Origin: Lentisphaerota bacterium
Lineage (GTDB): Bacteria > Verrucomicrobiota > Lentisphaeria > Oligosphaerales > Oligosphaeraceae
DNA: 10,223 nucleotides
Assembly: GCA_012800625.1 (NCBI GenBank)
Contig: JAAZIY010000033.1
Span: 1-10,223 of the forward strand
Direction of reading: 5' to 3'
A model generated the notes under the pieces. It did not search any database. It was given only the letters and a program-made list of their open reading frames with translations, and was not told the DNA's origin. Positions within the stretch are counted from its first letter, which is position 1. Every line of letters begins with the position of its first letter. Positions 1-6,263 of the stretch are shown piece after piece. The translations under genes were made by a program, and so were the position numbers.

Positions 1-225
1 GCTGAACCCAGCGCTCTGCAAGCCCTGTTTGCCGACAACCATACTGCGGACAAGCAGAATGTGGGCGAGCTGCTTGAAGATGACGGACAGAGAAGATTCT
101 GCAAGAATTGCCTGCATAATTTCTTCACCGCCTTCAAATGCTTCTGCAACCTGCATCAAAAAGAAGTGGAGCCGCTGCATGACTGCCCTGATTTCAGCCC
201 GAAAAAAAGACTCTCAAGCCTATGA
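1..225 (+). CDS. C-terminal part of a protein with a cysteine-rich, probably metal-binding tail
   Basis: This open frame enters from the left edge without a start and ends at TGA 223-225, leaving 74 residues. The first 30 or so are acidic and featureless. The tail holds C34-x2-C37, C47-x-C49 and C62 in the context HDCPDF, with His at 39, 52 and 60. Spaced Cys pairs ending in a C-x-D-F element are typical of small zinc-binding clusters found at protein ends, so metal binding is likely, but I do not recognise the family. I prefer this frame to the overlapping one beginning at 29, because its Cys/His spacing is orderly and the other frame reads as low-complexity shadow sequence. The main domain lies outside the window, so no function can be given. 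Confidence 0.6.
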   Translation, partial: AEPSALQALFADNHTADKQNVGELLEDDGQRRFCKNCLHNFFTAFKCFCNLHQKEVEPLHDCPDFSPKKRLSSL

Positions 226-259
226 AGAAGCTACAGTTTTGAAAAAAGACAGCTTCTTC
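224..259 (+). other. Hairpin at the 3' end of the first gene
   Basis: A 9-bp perfect inverted repeat (GAAGAAGCT at 224-232 and AGCTTCTTC at 251-259) encloses an 18-nt A/T-rich loop. It starts inside the stop codon of the upstream gene, and its right arm runs into the 10-bp repeat. It could end or stabilise the transcript, but no T-run follows, so it is not a classic intrinsic terminator. Confidence 0.4.
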
Positions 260-275
260 GTGTGCCTTTGTGTCC
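256..275. repeat. 10-bp-period intergenic repeat, cluster 1 (two units)
   Basis: Two units read CTTCGTG (256-262) and CTTTGTG (266-272), exactly 10 bp apart. They are the reverse complement of the CAC(G/A)AAG core seen elsewhere. The cluster lies in the gap between the first gene and the GH99-like gene, upstream of the start chosen for the latter. Confidence 0.6.
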
Positions 276-312
276 AAAAAAACTACTACGTTCGCTAGTT
301 TTCTTTTCAAGC

Positions 313-1158
313 ATGTTGATTTATTTACGCCCAGGCCTGATAATACTGCCGGTTTTGCTCCTCTTGGCCACTGTGTTTAGTGCCTGCCTGGGCAGCAGGG
401 GTTTTCGCCCTAAGTATGAGTTTAGCGCTGCATATGAACGCCGGCCGCAATTCTGGCTGGAGTATCATCCCTACCCGCCGGAACAAAGAACCGACAGCCA
501 TCCTAGAGTGCGCGCCATTCCGCAAAACGAGGGTTGGACCGATCTGCGCATGAAGCGCGAGCTGGCGCAGTTCGGCCAGGCCGGCTTTGCTGCCCTGCTG
601 CTGCATGTCAAGCCTGAAATCATGGCCAGCGAGCATTTTGCCGAACGCCTGCAGAAATTTCATGCCCTGAGCAGTAGCCTGGCACCCGGCATGGGAATCG
701 CCTTGGTGCTTAGCCCAGGCGTCGAAGGGCTGCGGCTCTCAGTGCAAAATACCATGCAGTTTGTGGAACGCCTCGGCTTCCTGCATCTGCCCGCCAGCCT
801 GAAAGTGCAAGGTGAGCCAATCCTGTTTTTTGGCGGACATATCGAGCTAATCGAAGACTATCAGGGAACAAAGCGACAGGCCAGCTTGCCGGAATTCCTG
901 CATAATGTGCAGAATCGAGCCTGCACTGTCAGTGTCGCCGGCCCGCCAAGCGAAAAGCAGCCGGAGGACTTGGCTTGGCGGCGGAAAAAAGGGGAATTCT
1001 TCGCCAGCCAGCTGCAGGAAGCCTTCCAGAGCAAAGCCAGAATTATTTATATCAAAAGCTGGAATAACTACGCGGAAGATAACTTTATGGAGCCTAATTC
1101 GCTGGACCAGGACTTGATGATGCAAATCCTGGAACTGGCGCAAAAGGCTTTGCCATAG
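313..1158 (+). CDS. GH99/WbsX-like protein, secreted or lipid-anchored
   Basis: A 281-residue protein. Residues 1-25 form a hydrophobic N-terminus ending in FSAC, a weak lipobox because F replaces the usual Leu at -3. It is therefore either a lipoprotein or an otherwise exported protein. The body resembles the GH99/GH71/WbsX group of TIM-barrel proteins in polysaccharide loci. It has an alternating helix/strand pattern, a segment reading LPASLKVQGEPILFF (the family's 'path to shared strand' region) and, near the end, SWNN (249-252) followed by EP (260-261), matching the family's SWNEW...EP signature. Members act on or build surface glycans; no substrate can be inferred here. I chose ATG 313 over an in-frame start at 262, because the extra 17 residues come from the intergenic repeat. 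Neither start has a clear ribosome binding site. The family call is moderate. Confidence 0.6.
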   Translation: MLIYLRPGLIILPVLLLLATVFSACLGSRGFRPKYEFSAAYERRPQFWLEYHPYPPEQRTDSHPRVRAIPQNEGWTDLRMKRELAQFGQAGFAALLLHVKPEIMASEHFAERLQKFHALSSSLAPGMGIALVLSPGVEGLRLSVQNTMQFVERLGFLHLPASLKVQGEPILFFGGHIELIEDYQGTKRQASLPEFLHNVQNRACTVSVAGPPSEKQPEDLAWRRKKGEFFASQLQEAFQSKARIIYIKSWNNYAEDNFMEPNSLDQDLMMQILELAQKALP

Positions 1159-1162
1159 CAGA

Positions 1163-1211
1163 GAAGAGGACACGAAGAGACACGAAGGCGCACTAAGACA
1201 CACTAAGGCGT
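1163..1211. repeat. 10-bp-period intergenic repeat, cluster 2 (four units)
   Basis: Cores CACGAAG, CACGAAG, CACTAAG and CACTAAG begin at 1171, 1181, 1191 and 1201, exactly 10 bp apart. A degenerate GAAGAGG precedes them. They fill nearly all of the 57-bp gap between two convergent genes. Confidence 0.75.
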
Positions 1212-1215
1212 AAAA

Positions 1216-1752
1216 TTATTGTTTGGGCTTAAACTTGGCGTCGTGGCGCATGAGTAGCTGCCGCAAGGACAATTGGTTCTTGGGTAAAGCCGCAATTATT
1301 TGTGCCCGGCTGCTGCCGGGTGGGAGACCAAGCAGAGCGCGCAACTCGACCTTAAAGTGCGGATTGTAGCAATCCGTCAGATATTTTTTCCGTAGACGGC
1401 GCAATTGTAAGAAGTGTATTTGCCGCCTAAGCCAAAAGCATAAATAAGATAAAATAAGCAAAGACAGCAGCAGGCCAGATAAATAAAACAAGACGTAGAG
1501 AATTTTCGGCGCCGAGGGCGGAGACGGAACTAGGGGCGGCAAAGTAGCCTCGGAAATGGGCAGCGGTACAGGCGCCGGTTCAGGCGACTGGAGTACCCTC
1601 TCCTCCTCGGGCACACTCGCTTCCGGCACACTGGCCTCTTCAGGCTCCCGGCTCAGAAAAAAGTCCTGGGCATAGAACTCGCGCGGGCTTTGGGCAGCGA
1701 GGCTGAAGCAAAGCAGCAGGCTGAAAAAAACTCTGTTGAGCCAAAAAACCAT
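1216..1752 (-). CDS. Unknown protein: signal peptide, Pro/Glu-rich linker, one membrane span, basic C-terminal domain
   Basis: A 178-residue protein of unrecognised family. Residues 1-20 look like a Sec signal peptide (hydrophobic core FFSLLLCFSLAA). Residues 36-82 are Pro/Glu-rich with a duplicated ASVPE (40-44, 45-49) and should form an extended linker outside the membrane. Residues 84-108 form a strong transmembrane helix followed by Arg/Lys residues (109-123), so the C-terminal 70 residues probably face the cytoplasm. That tail has a leucine-rich, helical look (VELRALLGLPPGSSRAQI). The layout recalls accessory proteins of Bat/MoxR operons, but no motif confirms this. ATG 1752 is preferred to a TTG at 1833, because it places the signal peptide at the N-terminus. 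It follows hisA on the same strand after a 110-bp gap. Confidence 0.65.
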   Translation of the reverse strand: MVFWLNRVFFSLLLCFSLAAQSPREFYAQDFFLSREPEEASVPEASVPEEERVLQSPEPAPVPLPISEATLPPLVPSPPSAPKILYVLFYLSGLLLSLLILSYLCFWLRRQIHFLQLRRLRKKYLTDCYNPHFKVELRALLGLPPGSSRAQIIAALPKNQLSLRQLLMRHDAKFKPKQ

Positions 1753-1862
1753 TGAATCGGACTTGTATGGGGAAGTTGCGCAGGCTTTTTGGAGACCTGA
1801 ACAAGGCAAGCTCTGTTGATGCCGCAGAGGCAATTTTGAGCCTCGCCTGCTTTTCTGTGCAC

Positions 1863-2615
1863 TCAGCAGAATACTTTCAGGTCTTCGTATTTGAGCAGCT
1901 TTCCTCCGAAGATATCCAGGGCGCTGCCCACCGTGAAGTCAATGCGTCCTTTGCCGGCCTTTTCGATCTTTTCTATGTCCTGCATACTAGCTATGCCGCC
2001 GGCGTAGGTGAGCGGCAGGCTGCAGTGCCTCGCTAAGGTTTCGAGCAGACATGAGTCTATGCCGGCCTGCTTGCCCTCGACCTCGACGGCGTGAACCAGG
2101 AACTCGGAGCAATATTGGGCCAGCTCGGCAAAGCTGTCGGCATCCAGCCGCAGTGAGCTTAGGTTCTGCCAGCGGTTACAGGCCACATAATAGTGCTCGC
2201 CCTGAGGCCGGCAGCTCAGGTCCAGCACCAGCCTGTCGGGACCTATAAGCTCGCTTAGCTCCCGCAATCTGGGCAGGCTGAAGTCATGCCCGGGAAAGAC
2301 ATAGGAGGTGACAATCAGCTTGGCGGCGCCCCTTTGCAGCCAGAAGCGGGCGTTTTCAGGACTTATGCCGCCGCCGATTTGCAGGCCCTGCGGATATGCC
2401 GCCAGAGCCTCGATGGCGGCATCCTCATTGCCGGGGCCTAGCATGATTACATGCCCGCCACTCAGGGAATCGCGCCGATAAAGCTCGGCAAAATATGCCG
2501 GGCTCTGACTGGCGACAAAATTGGTCTGCAATGACTGGCCTTGCTCATCAAGGCTGGAGCCGACGATTTGTTTGACCTTGCCTTCATGCAGGTCTATGCA
2601 GGGTCTGAAACGCAT
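1863..2615 (-). CDS. hisA: HisA of eukaryotic (yeast HIS6) type, histidine biosynthesis isomerase
   Basis: A 250-residue cytoplasmic TIM-barrel enzyme, complete. It should catalyse the Amadori isomerisation of ProFAR to PRFAR, the fourth step of histidine synthesis. The start CIDLHEGKVKQIVG (6-19) contains catalytic Asp8. GGGIS (81-85) and YAGGI (204-208) are the two half-barrel phosphate sites. VLDLSCR (130-136) supplies the second acid, Asp132, and GSALDIFGG lies at 230-238. TNFV, the HVIxLGPxN segment, DLSCR, the HAVEVEG segment and the LDIFGG ending are, from memory, the pattern of fungal/plant HIS6/HISN3 rather than typical bacterial HisA. Phosphate loops and catalytic acids are intact, so activity is expected. 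No other his gene is in the window. The ATG follows an A/G-rich stretch (AGAAAGAAAAAG) that is at best a weak ribosome site. Confidence 0.92.
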   Translation of the reverse strand: MRFRPCIDLHEGKVKQIVGSSLDEQGQSLQTNFVASQSPAYFAELYRRDSLSGGHVIMLGPGNEDAAIEALAAYPQGLQIGGGISPENARFWLQRGAAKLIVTSYVFPGHDFSLPRLRELSELIGPDRLVLDLSCRPQGEHYYVACNRWQNLSSLRLDADSFAELAQYCSEFLVHAVEVEGKQAGIDSCLLETLARHCSLPLTYAGGIASMQDIEKIEKAGKGRIDFTVGSALDIFGGKLLKYEDLKVFC

Positions 2616-2651
2616 CTTTTTCTTTCTACAGTTTGTAAATGGCTCGCTTAG

Positions 2652-2764
2652 TGGTGCCCCTACAGGGCGCCGGATTCGGGGGGGGCTTTTACCCAGGGTG
2701 GCGCTCGGCTCCTGCGGAGCCTCGCTTACCCTGGGCTATCTTAGGTTGCCCCTTCGGGGCACCA
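2652..2764. repeat. 113-bp palindromic (REP/BIME- or MITE-like) cassette
   Basis: Bounded by a 9-bp terminal inverted repeat, TGGTGCCCC (2652-2660) and GGGGCACCA (2756-2764). Inside lie a left hairpin (2653-2671, 7 bp, loop CTACA), a run of eight G (2678-2685), and a nested palindrome with outer arms ACCCAGGGT (2691-2699) and ACCCTGGGC (2728-2736) around GGCTCC-TGC-GGAGCC (2707-2721). A right hairpin follows (2747-2761, TGCCCC-TTC-GGGGCA). The nested palindromes resemble bacterial REP/BIME elements. No transposase gene is nearby and no target-site duplication was found. Confidence 0.65.
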
Positions 2765-2850
2765 AATGGACAGATTCTCGAAAAAAATTGAAGTTTCGGC
2801 AAGAAATAAGTTGCCCCTTCGGGGCACCAAATGGACAGATTCTCAAAAAA
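2745..2850. repeat. Direct repeat of about 40 bp, two copies 65 bp apart
   Basis: Copy 1 starts at 2745 and copy 2 at 2810. Both contain the hairpin TGCCCC-TTC-GGGGCA followed by CCAAATGGACAGATTCTC and an A-run, and they are almost identical over about 40 bp. Copy 1 doubles as the right end of the 113-bp cassette, so the second copy looks like a duplicated end. The remaining DNA up to 2948 shows only a 6-bp inverted repeat (AGCATG 2861, CATGCT 2881) and no gene. Confidence 0.8.
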
Positions 2851-2948
2851 ACAAAATTCCAGCATGGAAATTGCGTTTTTCATGCTAATTCATCGAGTTT
2901 TTCTGCTTTGTCTGGCTCCTTTTTCCCAACAAGCCAAAACGGGCAAGC

Positions 2949-2981
2949 GGCTTATGCGGCGCCGCAGGCGCCGTATAAGCC
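2949..2981. other. Strong 15-bp-stem hairpin with GGCGCC core
   Basis: The left arm (2949-2963) and right arm (2967-2981) pair over 15 bp, with one G-U wobble, around a GCA loop. The right arm leads directly into the 10-bp repeat cluster. On the minus strand it lies downstream of the FGE-like gene and could block 3' exonucleases or promote termination, but no T-run follows it. Confidence 0.7.
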
Positions 2982-3058
2982 CTTCGTGTGCCTTCGTGTG
3001 CCTTCGTGTGCCTTCGTGCCCTCCCCCCCGCCGTGTGTCTTAGTGTGTCTTAGTGTCC
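2981..3058. repeat. 10-bp-period intergenic repeat, cluster 4
   Basis: Three perfect copies of CCTTCGTGTG (2981-3010) are followed by CCTTCGTG, a run of seven C (3023-3029) and two TCTTAGTGTG-like units. The right end overlaps the last codons and stop of the FGE-like gene on the minus strand. Confidence 0.8.
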
Positions 3059-4092
3059 AAAGCCGCTTGCAGCTCATCCAGGTTGATATTTCTTTTTACC
3101 CGGAAGCCAAGCATATTGCCGAGGCTTGGCCCTGGCAGACGATAGCGTTTCGCCGAGCGGCAGCTTTTGGCCTCGATATGCCAATTGCCCCCGCGTATAT
3201 TGCGCCAGGTATTGACTTCCCCGGCTGGGCTGAAATCACCCGGGTAATTTTGATATGTATCCCGGCACCATTCCCAGAGATTGCCATGCATATCAAAGAG
3301 TCCCAGGGCATTGGGCAGGCGTCGGCCCACCGGATTCGGTCGCTTGTAGTTATTGTCGGCAAAATCAGCGAATTTGACCAGCAGTTTTGGGTCATCTCCG
3401 TAGCAATATGCGCTCCTGGTACCGGCCCGGCAGGCGTATTCCCATTCCGCCTCGCTGGGCAGCTGATAGGCACGCTCATCGAGCTTTTCCAGGCGCGAGA
3501 GCTTAAGCAGGAACTCCTGGCAGTCATACCAGGAGACCTCTTCCACCGGCTGCTTGGCGCCGCGAAAATGCGAGGGGTTGTTTTCCGCCCCCATGATTTT
3601 TTCCCATTCTTCCTGGGTGACCTCGTACATACCCAGGTAAAAGGGCTGGCTAAACTCGCGGTGGTGCAAAGTTTCCACCGGGCTATGCCCCGGCTCGCTC
3701 TCCGGGCTGCCTATCAGACAGCTGCCAGGCGGCACCAGACGGAATTTCATGCCTATGCTGTTGACCGCCTCTATGGGCAGGCTCCACTGCTCGGAAAACA
3801 GCTTTTGGCGCTGCAGCATAAGTTCGCTTTCCGCGTTCAGGCTGGCCGGGGGCGGGTACCAGGCTGGAAAGCTCTCCTGCAGGGCAGGCGGCAGCAAGGC
3901 CTGCTCCGCCAGAGGCCGGATATGCTCGCCGCGTTGGAGCAGCTGCTGCGCTACCGCTTTAGGCTTGGGCTTTTTTTTGCCCAGCAATTTGGGCCTAAGC
4001 ACAAAGTGCTCCAGACAGGCCAAAAGCACCACGGCCTCCAGGCACCAGATACTTAAACGCAGACGCGAGAATCTTTTTTTTGTCTTGCTCAT
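3040..4092 (-). CDS. Membrane-anchored formylglycine-generating-enzyme-like (SUMF1/FGE-sulfatase domain) protein
   Basis: A 350-residue protein. Residues 11-32 form one transmembrane helix, a Lys/Pro-rich linker follows (38-46), and the FGE-sulfatase (SUMF1) fold spans 111-334. Typical family segments are NSIGMKF (111-117), EVTQEEW (157-163), VSWYD (186-190), LPSEAEWEYACRAG (211-224), GLFDMHGNLWEWCRD (264-278), RGGNW (300-304) and the closing GFRV. In true FGEs two cysteines five residues apart bind copper and oxidise sulfatase cysteine. Here the first is C311, but the second position is R316, so classical FGE chemistry is unlikely. Many bacterial paralogues are similarly altered and have unknown or binding roles. 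ATG 4092 overlaps the stop of the LptF/G gene (ATGA), so the two are co-translated. The last residues, DTKTH, and the TAA stop lie in intergenic-repeat sequence. Confidence 0.88.
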   Translation of the reverse strand: MSKTKKRFSRLRLSIWCLEAVVLLACLEHFVLRPKLLGKKKPKPKAVAQQLLQRGEHIRPLAEQALLPPALQESFPAWYPPPASLNAESELMLQRQKLFSEQWSLPIEAVNSIGMKFRLVPPGSCLIGSPESEPGHSPVETLHHREFSQPFYLGMYEVTQEEWEKIMGAENNPSHFRGAKQPVEEVSWYDCQEFLLKLSRLEKLDERAYQLPSEAEWEYACRAGTRSAYCYGDDPKLLVKFADFADNNYKRPNPVGRRLPNALGLFDMHGNLWEWCRDTYQNYPGDFSPAGEVNTWRNIRGGNWHIEAKSCRSAKRYRLPGPSLGNMLGFRVKRNINLDELQAALDTKTH

Positions 4093-5168
4093 TGCCGTTG
4101 CCACAGCAAAACCAGGCCGCCGGCCAGAAAAATCAGAGGGAAGAAGGCACCGGCCAGAAATGGCGGCAGCCAGCCATTTTTGCCCAACACCAGGAAAAAC
4201 TGCGCCAGGACAAAATATAGAACCAGAGCGGCCACGGCACTGGCAAAGCCCTTCATATAAGAGCTGCGCCCATGCCCCAGGGTGAGAACAAAGCCGAAGA
4301 GCGCGCCCACCAGGCTGGCCAAGGGGAAAGTCCAGCGATGCCAAAGCATGACACGCAGCTGCTTTTCAGCACGCCTGCTGCCCAATAGGCCGCTTTTGAT
4401 AATATTGCGTATTTCAGAGGCCCTAAGCGTCTCCAGCTCCTTGCTTTGCTCGGCAATGGTTTCGGCGCTCTCCGGCAAGCGCAGGCTGCGTCGCTCGAAA
4501 GACTGCGGCGCAAGGCGTTGCTGTTTGCCGGCGGGGGCATTTTCATAGGCAAAGAACTCGCCTTGCTCGAAATGCCATTCACCCTCTGCGTAGTTGGCGC
4601 TTTTGGCCGTGAGCACCCAGGCGCTGCCGCCCTCGGGACGGTTCTGGCGCAACACAACCTGCCCGGAAGAACCCAGGCCGCGGTAATCGCCAAAAAACCA
4701 GTCGCGCTCGCCAGGAATATATTTGAATAGCTTCTGCCCTTGCTTTACGGCGGACTTCTTGCTCAGCCATTCTTGCTGTATATGCATGATGGCCTCCTGA
4801 CAGCGCGGCACCAGGCTTTCGGAAAGCAGCCAGACTGACAGGCTGAGCAGAGCCGCGCTGAGCCACACCGGAGTGGCGCAAAGCGCCAAGGATAACCCCG
4901 CCGAGCGCATGGCGTAAAGCTCGTTGTTTTTGGCCAGCATAACCGTCATAAAACTGCTTGCCAAAAGCACCGACACCGGAATCACATGCGGCAGATTCAC
5001 CGGCAGCTTGCAGAGAAAATACTTCAGCATGACCAGAGCGGGCGCAGACTTGCCGCCGAAGTCGGAGGCATCGTCAAACAAGTCGTTAAGCAAAAACAGC
5101 AGCGAGAAGGCCAACAGGGCGCAAAACAAGGGCAGCAGGAATTCCTTGAAAATATGCAGAGAAAGCAT
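4089..5168 (-). CDS. LptF/LptG (YjgP/YjgQ) family lipopolysaccharide export permease
   Basis: A 359-residue inner-membrane protein of the usual family length. Its topology is characteristic: three N-terminal helices (about 9-29, 57-78, 94-116), a periplasmic jellyroll domain (about 120-270) and three C-terminal helices (about 277-297, 305-327, 335-355). The family segment NNELYAMRSAGLS (81-93) follows helix 2. LptF and LptG form the transmembrane core of the LptB2FG ABC transporter that extracts LPS from the inner membrane. I cannot tell F from G, and no second permease or lptB lies nearby. ATG 5168 starts the protein at the family's first helix. A GTG at 5228 would add 20 unlike residues. 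Neither start has a convincing ribosome site. It is translationally coupled to the following FGE-like gene. Confidence 0.9.
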   Translation of the reverse strand: MLSLHIFKEFLLPLFCALLAFSLLFLLNDLFDDASDFGGKSAPALVMLKYFLCKLPVNLPHVIPVSVLLASSFMTVMLAKNNELYAMRSAGLSLALCATPVWLSAALLSLSVWLLSESLVPRCQEAIMHIQQEWLSKKSAVKQGQKLFKYIPGERDWFFGDYRGLGSSGQVVLRQNRPEGGSAWVLTAKSANYAEGEWHFEQGEFFAYENAPAGKQQRLAPQSFERRSLRLPESAETIAEQSKELETLRASEIRNIIKSGLLGSRRAEKQLRVMLWHRWTFPLASLVGALFGFVLTLGHGRSSYMKGFASAVAALVLYFVLAQFFLVLGKNGWLPPFLAGAFFPLIFLAGGLVLLWQRQ

Positions 5169-5276
5169 AAAAGGAAAGCCGCGCCGGCTTGAAACTGGAC
5201 TTGCTTGGGGTTTAGTTGCGCTGATCACGGAATAGTCCGATCACGGTTAAATATTGAAAGGGAAAAGTCCTAGAAC

Positions 5277-5328
5277 CACTAAGACACACGAAGGGGGAGG
5301 ACACGAAGAGACACGAAGGTACACTAAG
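5277..5328. repeat. 10-bp-period intergenic repeat, cluster 5 (five units)
   Basis: Cores CACTAAG (5277), CACGAAG (5287), CACGAAG (5302), CACGAAG (5312) and CACTAAG (5322) are spaced 10, 15, 10 and 10 bp. The 15-bp step contains a GGGGGAGG insert. It lies between the end of the RDD gene and the start of the LptF/G gene, both on the minus strand. A run of eight or more T follows at about 5345. Confidence 0.75.
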
Positions 5329-5367
5329 ATGTGCTACTGTATCCCTTTTTTTTAAACGGTATTTATT

Positions 5368-6108
5368 TTAGCGTATTTTGCTGCTGTCAGCCAGCTTGAG
5401 GCGCACCATCCTGGTGCCGGTCAAAGTCTCCTGCCAGCTTCTTTTGCTGGGCATAAGCCAGACGTGCAGTGGGGTGAGCAGGCCGAAGGGCAACATAAAA
5501 ATCATGTACAGGAAAGCTCTGCCGGTATAGAATTTCAGGGCATTGGTCCTAACCAGGAAGATGCCCCAGAACCTTTGTCCTATGGTCTGGGTCATCACCC
5601 CGATCATAAAGACATAGTAGAAATTGACCCACAGGCAACAGAGAAAAAGCAGCAGGTAGCCGCTGTTGTCAATGTTAAGCAGGCCGCGTTTCAGCCCCAG
5701 ATAGCAGCCGCCGGTCAACAAGAGGCAGCCCAGAAAGACGATGAACAGGTCTATGGCTGCCGCTATGATGCGCGAAATTATGGGGGCACGGTCAAAACTC
5801 TCGGCGCGCACCTTCACCAGGCTGCCCAGGGCCACGCTGTCTTCCGAACGAAATGCGGCACGGTTTTTGATACGCGTCCACCAGGAGACATTTTCAGCCA
5901 TGACGCGTTTGGCCTGCTGTTCGAGCAGCAAGGGTTTGAGAATGGGCAGGTCCACGGCTTTCTCCCAGCGAGGCACCAAAACACTGCGGATGCGGGCCTC
6001 GACCGTGATCTTGCCGCTGTGCGTCAAGCGCACCAAGGCATCCTGATCCAAAGGGCCGATTTCCTCGCCAGACTCGGTCTTTACCAAATATGTGCGTTCA
6101 TTTAACAT
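5368..6108 (-). CDS. GYF_2 + RDD family membrane protein
   Basis: A 246-residue protein. Residues 6-58 resemble a GYF_2 domain (YLVKTESGEEIGPL, then a helix and the VPRWEKAVDLP region), a small module often found before bacterial membrane domains and thought to bind proteins. An RDD domain follows from about 107. It has R113 and D120 in RIIAAAID, helices at about 114-137, 151-171 and 199-217, the QTIGQRFWGIFLV segment and the QETLTGTRMV ending. RDD proteins are poorly understood; some have been linked to ion transport. ATG 6108 is preferred to an in-frame TTG at 6120, because GGGG lies at a workable distance upstream. The start is only 2 bp beyond the stop of a possible small gene, so the two may be co-translated. 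Confidence 0.85.
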   Translation of the reverse strand: MLNERTYLVKTESGEEIGPLDQDALVRLTHSGKITVEARIRSVLVPRWEKAVDLPILKPLLLEQQAKRVMAENVSWWTRIKNRAAFRSEDSVALGSLVKVRAESFDRAPIISRIIAAAIDLFIVFLGCLLLTGGCYLGLKRGLLNIDNSGYLLLFLCCLWVNFYYVFMIGVMTQTIGQRFWGIFLVRTNALKFYTGRAFLYMIFMLPFGLLTPLHVWLMPSKRSWQETLTGTRMVRLKLADSSKIR

Positions 6109-6110
6109 TA

Positions 6111-6263
6111 CTAACCCCAAAATGACTTGACAAGGCGGACTTGAAAAACTATAATTGCAAAAAGTAGCTGTGCCGCTGAAACTGCGGCGCCGGCAATCCT
6201 ATAAGGTATTGTCTCTTTCGCCGCTTTGCAATTCCAGCAGAGGGCAGAATCGAGGCAAGTCAT
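6111..6263 (-). CDS. Possible 50-residue peptide with Cys motif and one membrane span
   Basis: This short frame runs from ATG 6263 to a TAG just 2 bp before the RDD start. The peptide has C3, C9 and C12 (LCWNCKAA, a half zinc-ribbon look) and a hydrophobic stretch at about 26-42 (AAVSAAQLLFAIIVFQV) flanked by charge. This resembles the small zinc-ribbon/membrane proteins that accompany RDD genes, and the tight spacing suggests coupling. Against it, there is no clear ribosome site, it is very short, and a consensus promoter for the opposite strand lies inside it. The frame continues upstream to about 6326 with other possible starts. Confidence 0.35.
   Translation of the reverse strand: MTCLDSALCWNCKAAKETIPYRIAGAAVSAAQLLFAIIVFQVRLVKSFWG
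6127..6155 (+). promoter_or_regulatory. Consensus sigma-70 promoter reading toward the gcvH-like gene
   Basis: TTGACA (6127-6132) and TATAAT (6150-6155) are both exact consensus hexamers separated by the ideal 17 bp. Transcription would begin near 6162, about 234 nt before the gcvH-like start. It is the only perfect promoter I found in the window. Confidence 0.75.

Noticed and set aside
29..298. 89-residue plus-strand open frame
   Set aside because: It is out of frame with the Cys/His-patterned C-terminal gene at 1-225, and its end is made of repeat sequence.
2981..3058. CRISPR-like array
   Set aside because: Units are 10 bp with no unique spacers and no cas genes; it is a simple tandem repeat.
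2521..4056. 511-residue plus-strand open frame
   Set aside because: It runs antisense to the FGE-like gene and through the intergenic repeats, and has no recognisable domain. The minus-strand proteins are clear.
5169..5228. Longer LptF/G start at GTG 5228
   Set aside because: The 20 extra residues are unlike the family N-terminus and no ribosome site precedes the GTG.
5330..5360. Intrinsic terminator at the T-run near 5345
   Set aside because: The T-run would serve plus-strand transcription, but no plus-strand gene ends here and no strong hairpin precedes it.
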